A program made the translations under genes and the position numbers. From Colius striatus (taxonomy: Eukaryota > Chordata > Aves > Coliiformes > Coliidae): a DNA stretch of 64,000 nt. The stretch covers positions 57,311,152 through 57,375,151 of the forward strand of contig NC_084763.1 in assembly GCF_028858725.1 (NCBI RefSeq), written 5' to 3'. The notes under the pieces were generated by a model. It searched no databases, had not been told where the DNA came from, and saw nothing but the letters and a program-made list of their open reading frames with translations. This document shows positions 34,958 through 47,356 of this stretch, piece after piece (the stretch's first letter is position 1; the number at the start of each line of letters is the position of its first letter).

Positions 34958-36111
34958 AGCAGTGCCATTAACTGGGCCAAAGACAAGCCTGCAGCCTCCA
35001 AGAACTGTTAACAGTTTAAAACCCCAAACCTGAAGCCTTCCAGCACTTCCCAGCTCTCCTGGACAACCATCCCTGAGCATGCCTGGTGGAACAGCTTCTG
35101 CTTCTGGCAGCGAGAGCGCTCAGGTCCTGCAAAGAGATGGCCAACAAATCATTGCCTGCAAATGGACCACATCTCTGGGAGGAATTTCCACAGCTTTTTG
35201 GTTTTTTCCTGGGCACCAATCACAAGGTAATTAGCCATCTGGAAGTCCAGGCTGATTCTGAGCTCAGCACCTCAGCAGGCTGTCAGTGTTGCAACCTGGC
35301 TCGCTTTCAGCCTCACTCTTTCCCACTCGTGCTGTTGTGCACGTTCCCCAGTGACCCTCCATCAGTGGTACATCAGGAGGTGCAGTTGTGGGACTCCTCC
35401 TGTTCCCAACTTTGACAGTTTTAAGCCCATACCAACCCTCTTCTGTCCTTCCACATGTCTATTGTACACTGAACATCTAGTGTTCCCCCAGATTGACTTG
35501 TGTGCTCAAGCTCCAAGAAGCTGCAGTTAACTCTTGTTCCTCCCAACACTTGGATGGAACTTTTGCACCTCATCTTTTTCAGGTTATGTACCACACCTCT
35601 TTGCCCTGTAGTTTTAAGTCCTCTCTTATAGCCTTGTATGCTTTCACTGCACCATCATCTCTCCCTTGAAGAACAAGCCACAGTTTCCCCTTTTCCAGCA
35701 GCACAAGCCTCTGCCAGTGCCAACGTTGGCATTCTTCGTGCTGACACATTGGCAGACACTTGGGATTGTGAGAGGTGAGCATCAGCTATTGCAAGGACAA
35801 GAGCTGTTCACGTACAGCAACTGCAGCTGAGGTTCCATTTCCCAGAACGTGGCAGCAAAAGCTTCTCCATGGTTCAAAATCTCTGTCTAGGTAGCAACAA
35901 CACTCTCTCATTCAGCTGTGTTCCAAGTTCCAGTGAACAGCTTGGAGTTGGAGTTTCTCTCTGTCTCCTTGGCATTCCTGAACACACACCTGCATTTACA
36001 ATCAGCCCCAAACCAACCCCACCATTGCTGTAGCTAAACTTCAACAAGCAGGGTCTGATAATTCCCTGCTTTAGTCAGGAAAGACATTTAATGGATATTC
36101 TTTTTGCATTT
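34958..36111. other. Intergenic, nothing recognised
   Basis: No repeat. The plus strand is open at 35086 to 35415, but with no recognisable peptide. Confidence 0.5.
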
Positions 36112-36655
36112 AGAATCATAGAATCCCACATGGTGGGGGTTGGATGGGGCCTCCAGAGCTCAGCCAGCCCCAGCCCCTGCTCCAGCAGCTTCCCCTGGCT
36201 CAGGGGGCACAGGAATGTGTCCAGGTGGGGTTGGAAACCTCCTGAGAAGGAGCCTCCACACCCTCCCTGGGCAGCCTGGGCCAGGGCTCCCTCCCCTCAG
36301 CACCAAAGGAGTTTCTCCTCCTGTGCTTGTGGAACACTTTGTGTTCCAGCTTGTGCCCATCACCCCTTGTCCTGCCACTGGGCACTGCAGGAAAAAGACT
36401 GGCTCCCCATCATCCTGACACCCATCCTTTAGACATGAGATCCCCTGAGCTCACTCTCCTCTTCCCCAGGCTGAACAGCCCCAGGGCTGCAGCCCTTCCT
36501 CCTCACACACATGTCCCATCCCCTCAGCATCTTGGTGTCCCTGCACTGGCCTCTCTCCAGCAGTTCCCTGTCTCTCTGCAGCTGGGGAGCCCAGCACTGG
36601 GCACAGGGCTCCAGCTGAACCTCAGCAGGGCAGAGCAGAGGGGCAGCACGATCAC
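36112..36655 (-). mobile_element. CR1 LINE 3' portion (group 2)
   Basis: Complete reverse-strand tail 'agaatcatagaatcccacat' followed by the full group 2 block and body up to 'gcagggcagagcagaggggc'. A good reference copy for this group. Confidence 0.93.
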
Positions 36656-38424
36656 AGGAGTGTCTTCAAAACCATCAGCATTTTCACCCACAAAAAGTCA
36701 ACACTTTGGACGTTGGTGGGAGCCTCTCTGAGACTTTCTTGGCAATTCCATGACCTTGGAATACGCTTCTGGCTCTCAGTGAAATCAGAGGGTTCCCCAA
36801 ATCACCAGCCACCAAGAGGTGGGGTTTTCCTGGACACAAGGAACAAGAAACATCAAAGATTCCCCAACTTCATTCTGAGGAGCCAGCAGCTGTGTTTATT
36901 GCATGCTTGCTTTGTTGTCTCTGGGCTGGTTTGGATCCTGGCTGTTTGAAGAGCCTGAACACTGGCTTATCTTGGAACACACGGTACCACTGCTGTCTGG
37001 GAGGATGCTGCTGCACTCACACACTCACACACAGCTTCAAAATGCTTTGTTGGAACAAACACAAAGGGAAAACGTTGAGCATAGGTTCTGCTGTCTGAAA
37101 AAGATTGCAGGACCATCCAGTCCGTGCCACCCATCGAAACTCAGAGTGTACCAGAAACTCAAAGTGTATCAGAATCTTCTGCTCTCCCCCTTCCTTTGAG
37201 GTCCCTGATTTCCCCAGGTGCAGAGGTGACAGAGTGCATCTGACACACTGAACAGCACAAGAGGCCTCAGCACGCCTGTGAACAGCAGAATTGGGACCTT
37301 CTGTGCTTGTCCCACCCTGGATGAAGCTCATCTTGGCAGCCTTAAGGGGGAAGGCTCCCCACTCCACTGAGCCATCCAGCCATCCCATGCAGGGCTGTTT
37401 TCTTTGGAAAACACCAGCCCTTGTAGCAAAGAGCATTTCCAACTCACCTCCTGGTGGTTGCTGTGGCTGATGTGAAGCTCCCCCAGCTTTACAACACACC
37501 TTTGTGTTGATGGGAAGGGTAAATACAGCAACTCCCTTTGGAATTGCTCCTTTCTCTGCTTTTCTAATTGATTGCTTCTTAGAGGTCCAATTTTGAATGC
37601 AAAGTATCAGGAGCAGTTGGATTAGGCAGGAGGGGGAGTGTTTGGGGTTTTCTTTTGAGAGGGGAGCTATAAAGCAGCAATGGAACAAAACTCACTTTCT
37701 ATTTGTAGACAAGTGTGTGTATGTGTTTCTCTATTTCTCCAGTACTTGCCAGTTTTGCTCCCCCCTTCCCCTTCTTTCAAGGCACCACAAGCTCTGTGGA
37801 TGATAGAACCCCTTTCTGTTTATTCTTGTTTTCTTTCCAATAATGAATAAGCTGGAAGGGCAGGATTTTAACTAGGCTCTTGTAATCCTTTAACAGGGCA
37901 AATAAGACCCAGCACTGCCAGACACCACGCAGCAAAAAGCTGCTTAGTGCCAAACTCCTTGGCACTGCATAAGCAGGGAATTGGCTGCTTTTCCCTCCTG
38001 TTCTGTGTTTGAAAATGCACCTTCCTGGGTCTCAAAGAGGGTCAGAGCCCAGGCAACAACTGAAACTTGGTGTCTCTCCTCACAGGGTGACCAGGATAAC
38101 ATCTTGTGTCCCTTGGTGTCTCTTCAGGATGAGCTGAGCCTGAAGAGCTTGGAAGCTTTCAATGCTGTGGGGTCATCATTACTGTATGAAACCACACACT
38201 AGTGCAACAATCCCAGTGCTGCTGGAAGAAAGGAGCAGCACCCAGGTCCTGATGGTCGTGGAGAAACAGCTGAGAGCACAAAGGCCAAGAGCTCAGAAAG
38301 AAGAAAGCAAGTAAGAGAACCTCAATCTTCTTATCAAGGAAGAACCATAGTTGGAAAAGGCTTTTAAGCTCCTGGTGAGCTCCAAGGGCTGGTGAGGTAG
38401 CAGTAAAGAAATAGGTAAAACACA
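36656..38424. other. Intergenic; 223-codon open frame on minus strand
   Basis: A minus-strand frame is open from 37688 to 37017 (223 codons), the longest outside a repeat. Its translation has no domain I recognise, is rich in Cys, Ser and Pro as expected of chance frames, and has no exon context. Nothing else seen. Confidence 0.5.
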
Positions 38425-38600
38425 TTTGATCCAGTCCAACCCCCTGCAGAAGCAGGGTCACCTACATCAGGTCACACAGGAACATGTCCAGGTGGGTCTT
38501 GAAGACCTCCAAGGAAGGAGCCTCCAAAACCCCTCTGGGCCAGGGCTCCCTCACCTCACAGTCTAGAGTTCTTCCCAGTTGCAGGAGCCCCTCCAGTGTG
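38425..38600 (-). mobile_element. CR1 LINE 3' fragment (group 1)
   Basis: 'gatccagtccaaccccctgc' and 'gtcacacaggaacatgtcc' then 'gccagggctccctcacctca'. The very end of the tail is lost; the right border is uncertain. Confidence 0.85.
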
Positions 38601-39299
38601 GATTTGCCCCTTCTCAGCAACTCCAACAGCAGCTGCCTGATCTGCACCTTGTGACCATGAGGGTTCATCAGCTCCAACGTTCTGAACTTGAGCAAAAAGG
38701 TCCAAAGTTGCCCTTGTCAGTGCCCTGATCATGGCTCTGGGAACTGAGGGCTGAGACCTTCCTGATCACCCCTGAGAGATGGATGGGCTCCTCAATTCCC
38801 CACATCACACAAAGCCTGCTCAAAGAGCTTTTGCAGACTTGGAGATAAGCTCCCCTCCTTGCCTCCTTTTGTTTTTGCCCATGAGCCCATCAGAGTGCTT
38901 ACCTTCTCCATTCACATCTCAAGAGCCCAGCAGGAAACATGAGGAACTGGAGGAGCTACCTGCATGCACCTGGGAAAAACAAACAGGGCCTGGAGATAAG
39001 AGAAAGTGGGGGAACAGGGAGATAAGGAAAAGAACCAAACACTCCTCCCTTCTCTTTTCTTCCTCTCCATTTCCTCAGCAGAGTTCACAAGGCTCTGCAC
39101 TCCAGCCTCCACTTCAAGTGCAGGCTGAGAGGCATTAGCTTCACAATGAACTATTCAGTCCCTTCTAAAGACACCAGCCCTGACAGCCTGAGCACTTGTG
39201 CTCTTAGTGCAGGAGCTGAAGAGTCCCAGTGCAGGTTTCTTGGGTAGGAGATGCCAGGGGAATTCTGAGCACCAAGAACAGACCCAGCAGAAAAACACC
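38601..39299. other. Intergenic, nothing recognised
   Basis: No supported feature. Confidence 0.5.
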
Positions 39300-39440
39300 A
39301 AAGCCACAGCAAACAGCCAGGTTTTTCAAGACCTCCTTCTGTGGAAGTCTTCAAAAGCCTCCTGGATGCCTCCCTGTGTGCCCTAGATGGGTCTGTTGTG
39401 GCATTGGGGTTGGACTGGATGAGCTCTAAAGGTTTCTGCA
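39300..39440 (+). mobile_element. CR1 LINE 3' fragment, diverged
   Basis: 'cctggatgcctccctgtgtg' and 'ggggttggactggatgagct' followed by 'ctaaagg' mark a CR1 end without its terminal repeat. Confidence 0.8.
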
Positions 39441-40585
39441 GAAGGATTTCAGGGCTTCTGGAAAGAAACACCCTGCAAATCCCAGGGCCTCCTTTTAAGA
39501 TAACTCCCCTAAAGAAACCCTCTAAGGAAAAGAAGGCACAGCAGGTACAGAAGCCAACTCAGCCTCCACCTGGTGCATGAGATGCTGTTAAGAGTGCTGG
39601 GATCCAGCTCACAGCATGCAAGTGCAGATCCCTCCATGCAGGTACCAGTGAGTGCTGGGTGTCTCAGCTCCCAGCCCAGACATCCATGGCACAATTCAGC
39701 TGGGAAAGCAGAGGTGTGTGGAGCCCTCAGAGACCCAGCTGGCCTCCAGCCAGAGGAACAAAGAGAGGTGCTCCCTCCCTTTCTCTGCTCTCAGGGAATG
39801 TGATGAAACCAGTCTCTGAGAGGTAGAGGTGGACCAAGGGGTGCTTCAGCCCAGTCTCACCATCCTTGGACTTGAGAAGGTCTCAGTGATAGGTGAGAAC
39901 TGCCAGGGTGATGACCTGGGCATTTTTACACCTCCAGAGATGTTCCACGTGGTAGATTCCAAGCCAGAGTGATGAGGTGGATTGGCTCTTCCATCACCCA
40001 AATCTGCTCCCCTGCCCCCATGACCTTTGGGGCCAGAAAGAGCAATGACAGCAAAACTGGCAAGTCCAGCTGTCTCCAGGAGGGAGTGAACTTGGCACCC
40101 TTGCATGTCTGGAAATGGAGCTGTTTATACAGGGGGAGGGGGAAGGAGAGCTGCCATGCAGAAGGTCTAAAATCAATCACTCCCATTAACATAGCGTGCT
40201 GGGGAATAATCAGGGCCCTGCTAACAAAGGTGCCATAAATGAAACCCCTAGGAGAGAGTTTACAGGCCCAGGAATTTACCAAGAGCATTCTGACTTCTGT
40301 ACAAGTGTGATTTGCTCCAGTTGCTAAATGCACACTGGTATAAATCTGTCAGAATCAGACAGGTATGGAAGGAGAGATGGCTTTGTGATTCAAATGCTGC
40401 ACTGGGAATGTGGTCCTGAGGAGATGCTGCTCTAAGGAGGGGTTTGCTTTTGCTGGGTGTTGGGCTGTTCACATCACTCACTGCCTCCTTCCAGCTCATG
40501 CAAATCCACACCCAGCACCATCCTTTTCCGTCCCTCTTGATACACTGGGCTTACTGCTTCTGCCTTCTTCATGTAGAGGCAAGGA
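39441..40585. other. Intergenic; possible regulatory segment near 40.2 kb
   Basis: From 40165 to 40275 an AT-rich block holds several homeodomain-like cores (ATCAATCA, CCATTAAC, GGAATAATCA, CCATAAAT). No gene. Function inferred from motif density only. Confidence 0.3.
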
Positions 40586-41352
40586 ATCCCAGAATCACAG
40601 GATCCCAAGGGCTGGAAGGGAGCTGCAAAGCTCATCCAGTGCAACCCCCTGCCAGAGCAGCAGCACCTAGAGCAGGGCACACAGGGACTCATCCAGCTGG
40701 GTTGGGATGTCTCAGAGAAGGAGCCTCCACAGCCCATCTGGGCAGCCCCTGCCAGGGCTCCCTCACCTCAACAGGGAACAACTTTGTCCTTGTGTTGCTT
40801 TGGAACCTCTTCTCTTGCAGCTTGTCCCCTTTGCCCCTTGTCCTGAGCACAGCCTGGCTCCAGCTTCCTCACACCCACCCTTGATGGGTTTGCAACATGA
40901 CTGAGCTCAGCCCTCAGGCTCCTCCAAGCTGCAGAGCCCCAGCTCCCTCAGCCTTTCAGCACAAGGCAGATGCTCCACTCCAGCATCTCTGTGGCCCTGC
41001 ACTGAACTCTCTCCAGCAGCTCCCTGTCCTTCTGCAACTGAGGGGCCAGAACTGGACACAACATCCCAGATGTGGTCTCAGGAGGGCAGAGCAGAGGGGC
41101 AGCAGAACCTCTGACCTACTGCTCACAGCCCTTCTAACCCAGCCCAGGCTGCCACTGGCCTCTTGGCCACAAGGGCACGTTGCTGGCTCGGGCTCATCCT
41201 GCTGCCCACCAGCACCCCCAGCTCCCTTTCCCCTCCCCTACTCTCTAACACTTCATTCCCCAGCCTGTGCTGGTCCATGGGGTTGTTCTTTCCCACATGC
41301 AACACTCTGCCCTTGCCCTGGTTGAATGCCATCAGATTTCTCCCTGCCTACA
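40586..41352 (-). mobile_element. CR1 LINE, 0.77-kb 3' portion (group 3)
   Basis: Tail 'gaatcccagaatcacaggat' then the group 3 block, through 'ccctgcactgaactctctcc', 'ggacacaacatcccagatgt' and 'cattccccagcctgtgctgg' to 'ttgaatgccatcagatttct'. This is the best reference for the segment from which the 22.2-kb minisatellite grew. Confidence 0.93.
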
Positions 41353-42555
41353 TGTACTTTAGTACAGGTAGCACTGCTCCCAGCATGCTGGGGCTCACCT
41401 CAGAGCCCATGAGTCATCTTACTGACACATATAACGTGGACAGGCACTGTTTGTGGCCACAGTAAGGCATCAAAAGGGCTGACCAAAACCAGGGCAAAGC
41501 CACAATACATCTGACAGGGCATTATTTGCTTAACAAACACTTTAACCCAGAGAAGGGACCCAGCATTTGGCCACTGGCTGTCCATTTTGCTGTTCCATTG
41601 GGGAAGGTGGGAGCAAATGTGATAATTGAAAGGGGTTCTGTTCAAATCAGCAGCTTTGGTAGGTATTAAGCACCTAGAAGTGCCATGTTTAAACACTGCC
41701 TTGCTCCAGTGCATTCTCTCATGCACATCCATCCCTCCTTTCCCTCTCCTCCCTTCCACCTCTGCCCCTGCCATGGAGACATCAATGCAGCTTCACTGCA
41801 TCCAGCCCAGTCCACAGTAAGGTCAGGCTCTTCCTAACAAAGAGGCACCAAGGAATGAATGTTCCCCTGTGCAGAGGGAGCCTGAGAGCAGCTGGCACAG
41901 CCGCCACAGCCTGCGGCAGCGCTGCCGACCGAAGCAGCACGTGCTTTCCCTCTGCTAAGACGACCCCCCTCAAACCACAACTGAGCAACAGAGCAATTAT
42001 GTTCTTTAAGATGAAATTCTGACTCATGCAAAGGACTCCAAACTCACTTCTCTTGGGGTTTTTTTCTCCTTCCCTCTGCCAAAACCCCCTTGGGTGACCC
42101 CTCCTCTGTCCTTTCCTGCTCACGGTTAAGCGAGGCGGCAGCTCGAGGTCAAGAACAGAAAGCAACGAGCTAGGTAAGACATTTAAGCTTCAAAAGACCA
42201 GAGATGAATGAGGTGGAAGGGAATTTCTTTGTCCAATATGAAACCATGGCTGGTCTCCAATAGGAGCTGTAACAAATACCAGGGAAGCACGTGGCAATGC
42301 GATGCAGATTGGTCAGCTTTCCCTCAAGGGCCTCGACACGAGGCTGGATCCTTGACTTGGGTGAGAGTTAAACTCTAGTGACATGGGTGGATTTGGTGCT
42401 GCAGGTTGAATCTCTGCCTTTCAAGTGTTTTAAAGCTTGAGGGATTTGGGATGTGCCAGAGCAGGTCACAGGAGCCAGTCTGTGTCAGCTCCAGCTTCAG
42501 CATGCACGTAGCTGGAAGAAAAACTACCCCAAGTGATCTTGTCCTGCCTTTACCC
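41353..42555. other. Intergenic; mildly CpG-rich patch at 41.9 to 42.2 kb
   Basis: From 41895 to 41945 and 42118 to 42175 CG dinucleotides are enriched, ending in 'caacgagctaggtaagacat', which would be a good splice donor on the plus strand (GTAAG). No coding frame is recognisable. It could be a noncoding exon or nothing. Confidence 0.3.
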
Positions 42556-42652
42556 AGCAGCCAGTAGGTGACCCTGCTTCTGCAGGGGGGTTGGACTAGG
42601 TGACCTCTGAAGGTCCCTTCCAACCCCTACCATTCTGTGATTCTATGATTAA
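42556..42652 (+). mobile_element. CR1 LINE 3' end (group 1)
   Basis: 'gtgaccctgcttctgcaggg' through 'gaaggtcccttccaacccct' to the intact terminal 'attctgtgattctatgatt' repeat. Confidence 0.92.
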
Positions 42653-43275
42653 TCAGCCTTCCACCAAGACTGTCAGGAGAATCAAGTGGCTCAAAACACA
42701 GCAAAGGAGAAGTGCTGAGAAGGAACCAGCCACTGCACACCATGAAGGAGAGCAATTCTTTTGGCTCTCCTGGGGTCCTGGCAGGGGCTGTGCAGCCCAG
42801 CCACACACCAAGCCATGGAGCAATGGGATTCCTGCATTGGACACAGCAGCACATGGACAGGGGATGGTCCAAGCTGCTGCTAACAGAGATATTCAGTGTG
42901 TGACTGATGGATGACATTTGCCCACAGTGTCACATTTAGGTCTGTGCTCTGGCATGAGTTGTCTGAAAGACTCTTGGGAATGCAAGCAAGCGTGGAAGAA
43001 GTGCAGCAGACAGTGAAAATAACTCCTGTGTATCAGCCACCTTTCAGAAAGCTCTACTGGAATTTACCCTTCGTTGTCAGGAGAGGCCCAAGCTAAGCAC
43101 AAACAGAAATGGATTTCATTTACCAAGGAAAAGTCTCCTTCCCAGCTGGGGAGTGCAGTATGCTTGGGAGGAGCCACTCATGAATGGCTAATGGATAGAA
43201 GCCAGTGACAGGGCAACCTAAGCAAAGAACACTGCTTCCAGCTGCAGGGAACCCCCAGGCTGCAGTGAGGTGAGG
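42653..43275. other. Intergenic, nothing recognised
   Basis: No supported feature. Confidence 0.5.
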
Positions 43276-43562
43276 GTCAATCCCTCTCCCAAGTGACAGC
43301 ACAAGAGGAAAGGGGCTGGAGTTGCCCCAGGGGAGGCTGAGGCTGGAGCTGAGGCAGAACTGTTTCCCTGAGAGGGGTGTCAGCCCCTGTGCCAGGCTGC
43401 CCAGGGAGCTGGGGGAGTGCCCAGCCCTGGAGGGATCCCAAAGCCCTGGAGCTGAGGTGCTGAGGGCCATGGGGTAGTGCTGGGCTTGGCAGGGTGAGGG
43501 GAGAGCTGGGACTCCATCAGCTTCAAGGCCTTTTCCAACCAAAATGACTCTGTGATTCAAGT
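43276..43562 (+). mobile_element. CR1 LINE 3' fragment (group 4)
   Basis: Reference copy for group 4: the defining block, then 'ggtgctgagggccatggggt', ending 'ttccaaccaaaatgactctg' plus 'tgattcaa'. Confidence 0.93.
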
Positions 43563-44794
43563 GATGGAGAGGTTTGTACAAAGTGGCTGCACAGAATGGG
43601 GTTGGAACACATGAAAAAAGCCCTGTTCTGGTCTACATTCCTTAGGAACAACATGATCCACATCTCAGGGCCTTTCTGAACTGGATCCACTTTAACTGTT
43701 CATGGGATTGACTCCTCAGAAGTATCAAGACCTCTTTCAAAGCCACTTCAGCTCTAGGAAGTCCCCAGGAGCTGGTTATCCGCTCAGGGAAGCTGTTACT
43801 AATAGCTTGGACTTGCAGTGGGTGACACTTAAGAAGTGCATCAGGGTCCTATAGGGCCAACACAACCCCTACACACAGCAAACAACTACTTTGCAGCATT
43901 TCAACATCTCCCACAGCCTACCCAAAGCCCTCTGACCCCCTCAGGGGTTGTGTTTTACTGTCACCCTTTTGAGGCTGCCAGGAGGAAAGGGGTTTGTAAG
44001 GAGAGGTTTAACAAAGACAGAGGAAGGGAAAAGACAGGGAAGGAATGCTAAAGCTACTCAGTGGATTAGTAGGTGTTTACAATCAAACAGGGCCTGAACC
44101 TCCCAAGTTGCTTCCTGACAGGTTTTATAGGGCAGGTTTGTGGGGTGCAGAGCTTGCAAGTGATGGAGCTGCATGACTGGGATGGCTTTGGCTCAGGAGC
44201 TCTGGTGAAATGTGCCCCTTTTTGTTGGATTGGGCATCTCTCCCTGTCTGCAAACAGCACATTTGACCATGTTGTGTGTTCAGGGGGAAGATTTGCTGCT
44301 GTTGAGTAGTAAAAGCCTCTTACTCTGTGACAAAGCCTCTCTGGTTCCAAGAACAATGATAACAAGTTGCAAATCTGCTCCCAAGAGATTAAGGACCAGT
44401 TTTGTTCCAGGAACCAAAATAGCAGCAAGGATTTTAGCCCAGCCCTACATATGGATTTAGGGGCTATTCAGAGAACCTCTTGCTGGGCCACTTTCAGGAG
44501 CCATTTCACCCAGTAAAGTTTATTGCCTGACAGCTTGAACTAAGCCAAGCAACTTTGCCATGAAGCAGGCTTAAGAGCATTCAGATCTGTTCCCTACCTG
44601 TCCAGTTGTCAGCCTGCCCTGGTTAGATACACATGAGCACCCACCAGTGACTCGTGAAGCCAGAGGTTTGGCTCTGTGGGTTTAGGGTGGGAGGCAGAGC
44701 TCTGCTTTAGCTATCTCTGATCTCTAGAAAGTGCCTGCTTGGGTATGGAAATGATGTTTTTTCCCCCTGCCCAAGACTTGGAGTCAGAAATGTC
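43563..44794. other. Intergenic, nothing recognised
   Basis: No supported feature. Confidence 0.5.
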
Positions 44795-44973
44795 CCGTTA
44801 GCCCCTGTGCCAGGCTGCCCAGGGAGCTGGGGGAGTGCCCAGCCACTGCCAAGCCGTGGAGCTGAGGTGCTGAGGGCCAGGGGTTAGTGCTGGGCTGGGC
44901 AGGGTGAGGGGAGGGGATGGACTCAAGCATCTTCAAGGTCTTTTCCAATAGAAAGGATTCTCTGATTCTGCAG
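44795..44973 (+). mobile_element. CR1 LINE 3' end (group 4)
   Basis: 'gtgccaggctgcccagggag' to 'cttcaaggtcttttccaata' and 'gattctctgattctgc'; about 180 bp. Confidence 0.9.
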
Positions 44974-45039
44974 GGACAAACAATGGATGAGTTATATGGT
45001 CACCTAAAATTGCCTGTCAAGTCTCTGGGGGGGGATGAG

Positions 45040-45358
45040 ATAAAGTGCTTCTTTGGAAGCTCTTCTGTGCCAGCTTGTCCCCTTTGCCCCTTGTCCTGTC
45101 ACTGGCCATCCCTGAGCACAGCCTGGCTGCATCCTCCTCACACCCACCCTTGATGGGTTTGTAACATGACTTGAGTTTACTCCTCAGGCTCCTCCAAGCT
45201 GCAGAGCCCCAGCTCCCTCAGCCTTTCAGCACAAGGCAGATGCTCCACTCCAGCATCTCTGTGTCCTTGCCCTGAACTCTCTCCAGCAGCTCCCTGTCCT
45301 TCTGCAACTGAGGGGCCCAGAGCTGGACACAACATCCCAGCTGTGGTCTCATGAGAAT
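45040..45358 (-). mobile_element. CR1 LINE fragment (group 3), 3' tail missing
   Basis: Reverse-strand CR1 from 'ctttggaagctcttctgtgc' to 'ggacacaacatcccagctgt' and 'ggtctcatgag', parallel to 40795 to 41085. It lies tail-to-tail with the plus-oriented copy 70 bp to the left. Confidence 0.9.
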
Positions 45359-46157
45359 TCAGTGTCCCAGCTGGACTTCTGGACAGGAGCAAGGCCCAGG
45401 GCTACTTGGACATTCAGAGGACATTCAAGTTCACCTCCTGATGTAGTGGGGCTGCCTCATCCCCTGTAACAACCTGCCTTTGACTATGGCTTCTAGAGTC
45501 CTGCAATCAGGACACACACATCTCCTGTTAAGTCTCTAAACCCCCTCCCCAAAGCCCTTCCCAGTCCTCTGAGGTGGCTCAGCACTGCTCAGGGCAAGTC
45601 AAGCTCACCAAATGCAACCCAAAAGCAGACAAAGGAGATTGGGGCTGGGAGCCACAGCGTGTTGGAAGCTGGGGAGTGAAAGCCCTGTGGCCTCAGCCAC
45701 TGCCAGCCCTTCCCTCCTGTCCTCAGGGCTGCATGTTTTCCCACATACTGCTCAATTCATTATTTGCCAGTTCCAAGTATAGCAAATTCACAGAGTGAGA
45801 AAAATCTCATTTTGAGCTGGGTTTGGCTTCTCCTTTGCACTTGGACTCATTTGGAACAAGCTCTTTGTGCCTTATTACAGCAAATGCCCAGGGGTTATTA
45901 TTTTGGAGAGCCATTAGGGGAAAGGAGCCCGAGTGAAGGGGGGCAGTGGGATGAAGAGGAGGGGGAGCAGAAGAAAAGGCACAAAAGCTTCTGAAATGCA
46001 TCTGAAATGCCATAAAAACAAATGGCAGAGAGAACCTGAACTAATAAACACCCCTTGGGAACAGCAGGATTTCCTCTCCCTCCCCTTTGCCTTTGACCAT
46101 TGGGGTAGGGGGGAAGGTTTATTTTTACAAGGGTGTGTAACAGCTTTGGCAAATCAT
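45359..46157. other. Intergenic; AT- and purine-rich segment at 45.85 to 46.15 kb
   Basis: No gene. 'gggttattattttggagagc', 'gccataaaaacaaatggcag' and 'ggtttatttttacaagggtg' give a composition unlike the flanks; possibly regulatory, not testable here. Confidence 0.3.
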
Positions 46158-46512
46158 CACAGTCCCAGCATGGTGGGGGTTGGAAGGGCCCTGCAGGGCT
46201 GCTCCAGCCCCAGCCCCTGCTCCAGCAGCTTCCCCTGGCTCAGGGGACACAGGAACGTGTCCAGGTGGGGTTGGGAACCTCCTGAGCAGGAGCCTCCACA
46301 CCCTCCCTGGGCAGCCTGGGGCAGGCTCCCTCACCTCAGCACCAAAGCACTTTCTCCTCCTGTGCCAGTGGAACTTATGTCTATTACCCCTTGTCCTGCC
46401 ACTGGAGAAGACAGTGAAGTGCCCATCCTCCTGACATCCACCCTTTAAGCATTTCCAAGTGTTAATGGGGTCCCCCTTGAGTCTTTCCTAGGCTACACAC
46501 CCCCAGCTGCTT
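46158..46512 (-). mobile_element. CR1 LINE 3' portion (group 2)
   Basis: Tail remnant 'agtcccagcatggtgggggt', the group 2 block (with ggacacaggaacgtgtcc), and body to 'gtcctgccactggagaagac', petering out near 46512. Confidence 0.9.
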
Positions 46513-47205
46513 CATTGTGTGCCCCAGGTGCTTCACTGTGTGCTCTCCTGCCTGCTTGTCCTTTCTGAACCAGGCTCTTTACCCACTGAAGGGCACTGGG
46601 AGCACACAACCTCTTGGTGCCATCTCCCAGAGGCGACACCTCCTTGTATTCAGGCCATCCCTCCTCCAACACACCCACCACCTGAGCTGAAAGGTACACC
46701 AGACCATCCTGGGAGTGGCATCCCCTTGATTCAAGCTGAACTAGGTCAGATCTTTTCATGGGCTTGTGTATCATTGAGACAGAACTAACGACATTCTCAT
46801 CTGCTCAGCTCCAGCACCATCACCAGGCTTGTCAATGGATTCCCTCAGTTACAAGATGAAACCAGCCAGCTCCAAACCACAGCATGATTGAAACATTCTG
46901 CTTCAGCTGCCTGTTCCAGCTCCCAGCAAGCCAAGTTGCTTTAAATACATCAAAATTCATGGGATGCATAAAGAATGAGGGTCAGGCAGAGGCAGGGAGA
47001 TCTGTGGCTGACAGGAGTGGGTGCAGAGGAGAATGCCATGGGAGGGGGGGATGGTGCCTCTTCTTGCTTTGAGAATTTAAAGGGGAAATGAAATAAAATC
47101 ACACAATTCATCCAGATTAATTGGAAGAGCCTGGGAAAAGATCTTTGACTCCTAAGTTTGCTTGTCTGGGATAGGATGGGGCCATGAGCTCCAAGATGGT
47201 GTCTG
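46513..47205. other. Intergenic, nothing recognised
   Basis: No supported feature. Confidence 0.5.
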
Positions 47206-47356
47206 AAGGATGGGCTGTGGAGGCTCCTTCTCTGGAGCCATCCCAACCCAGCTGGATGAGTCCCTGTGTGCCCTGCTCTAGGTGCTGCTGCTCTGGCAGG
47301 GGGGTTGCACTGGGTGAGCTTTGCAGCTCCCTCCCAGCCCTTGAGATTGTGTGATC
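47206..47356 (+). mobile_element. CR1 LINE 3' end (group 3)
   Basis: 'gggctgtggaggctccttct', 'cccagctggatgagtccctg' and 'ttgcactgggtgagctttgc' to 'ttgagattgtgtgatc'. Confidence 0.9.

Noticed and set aside
37017..37688. 223-codon minus-strand open frame, longest outside repeats
   Set aside because: Unrecognisable peptide with chance-like composition and no exon context. One such frame is not surprising in 64 kb of this composition.
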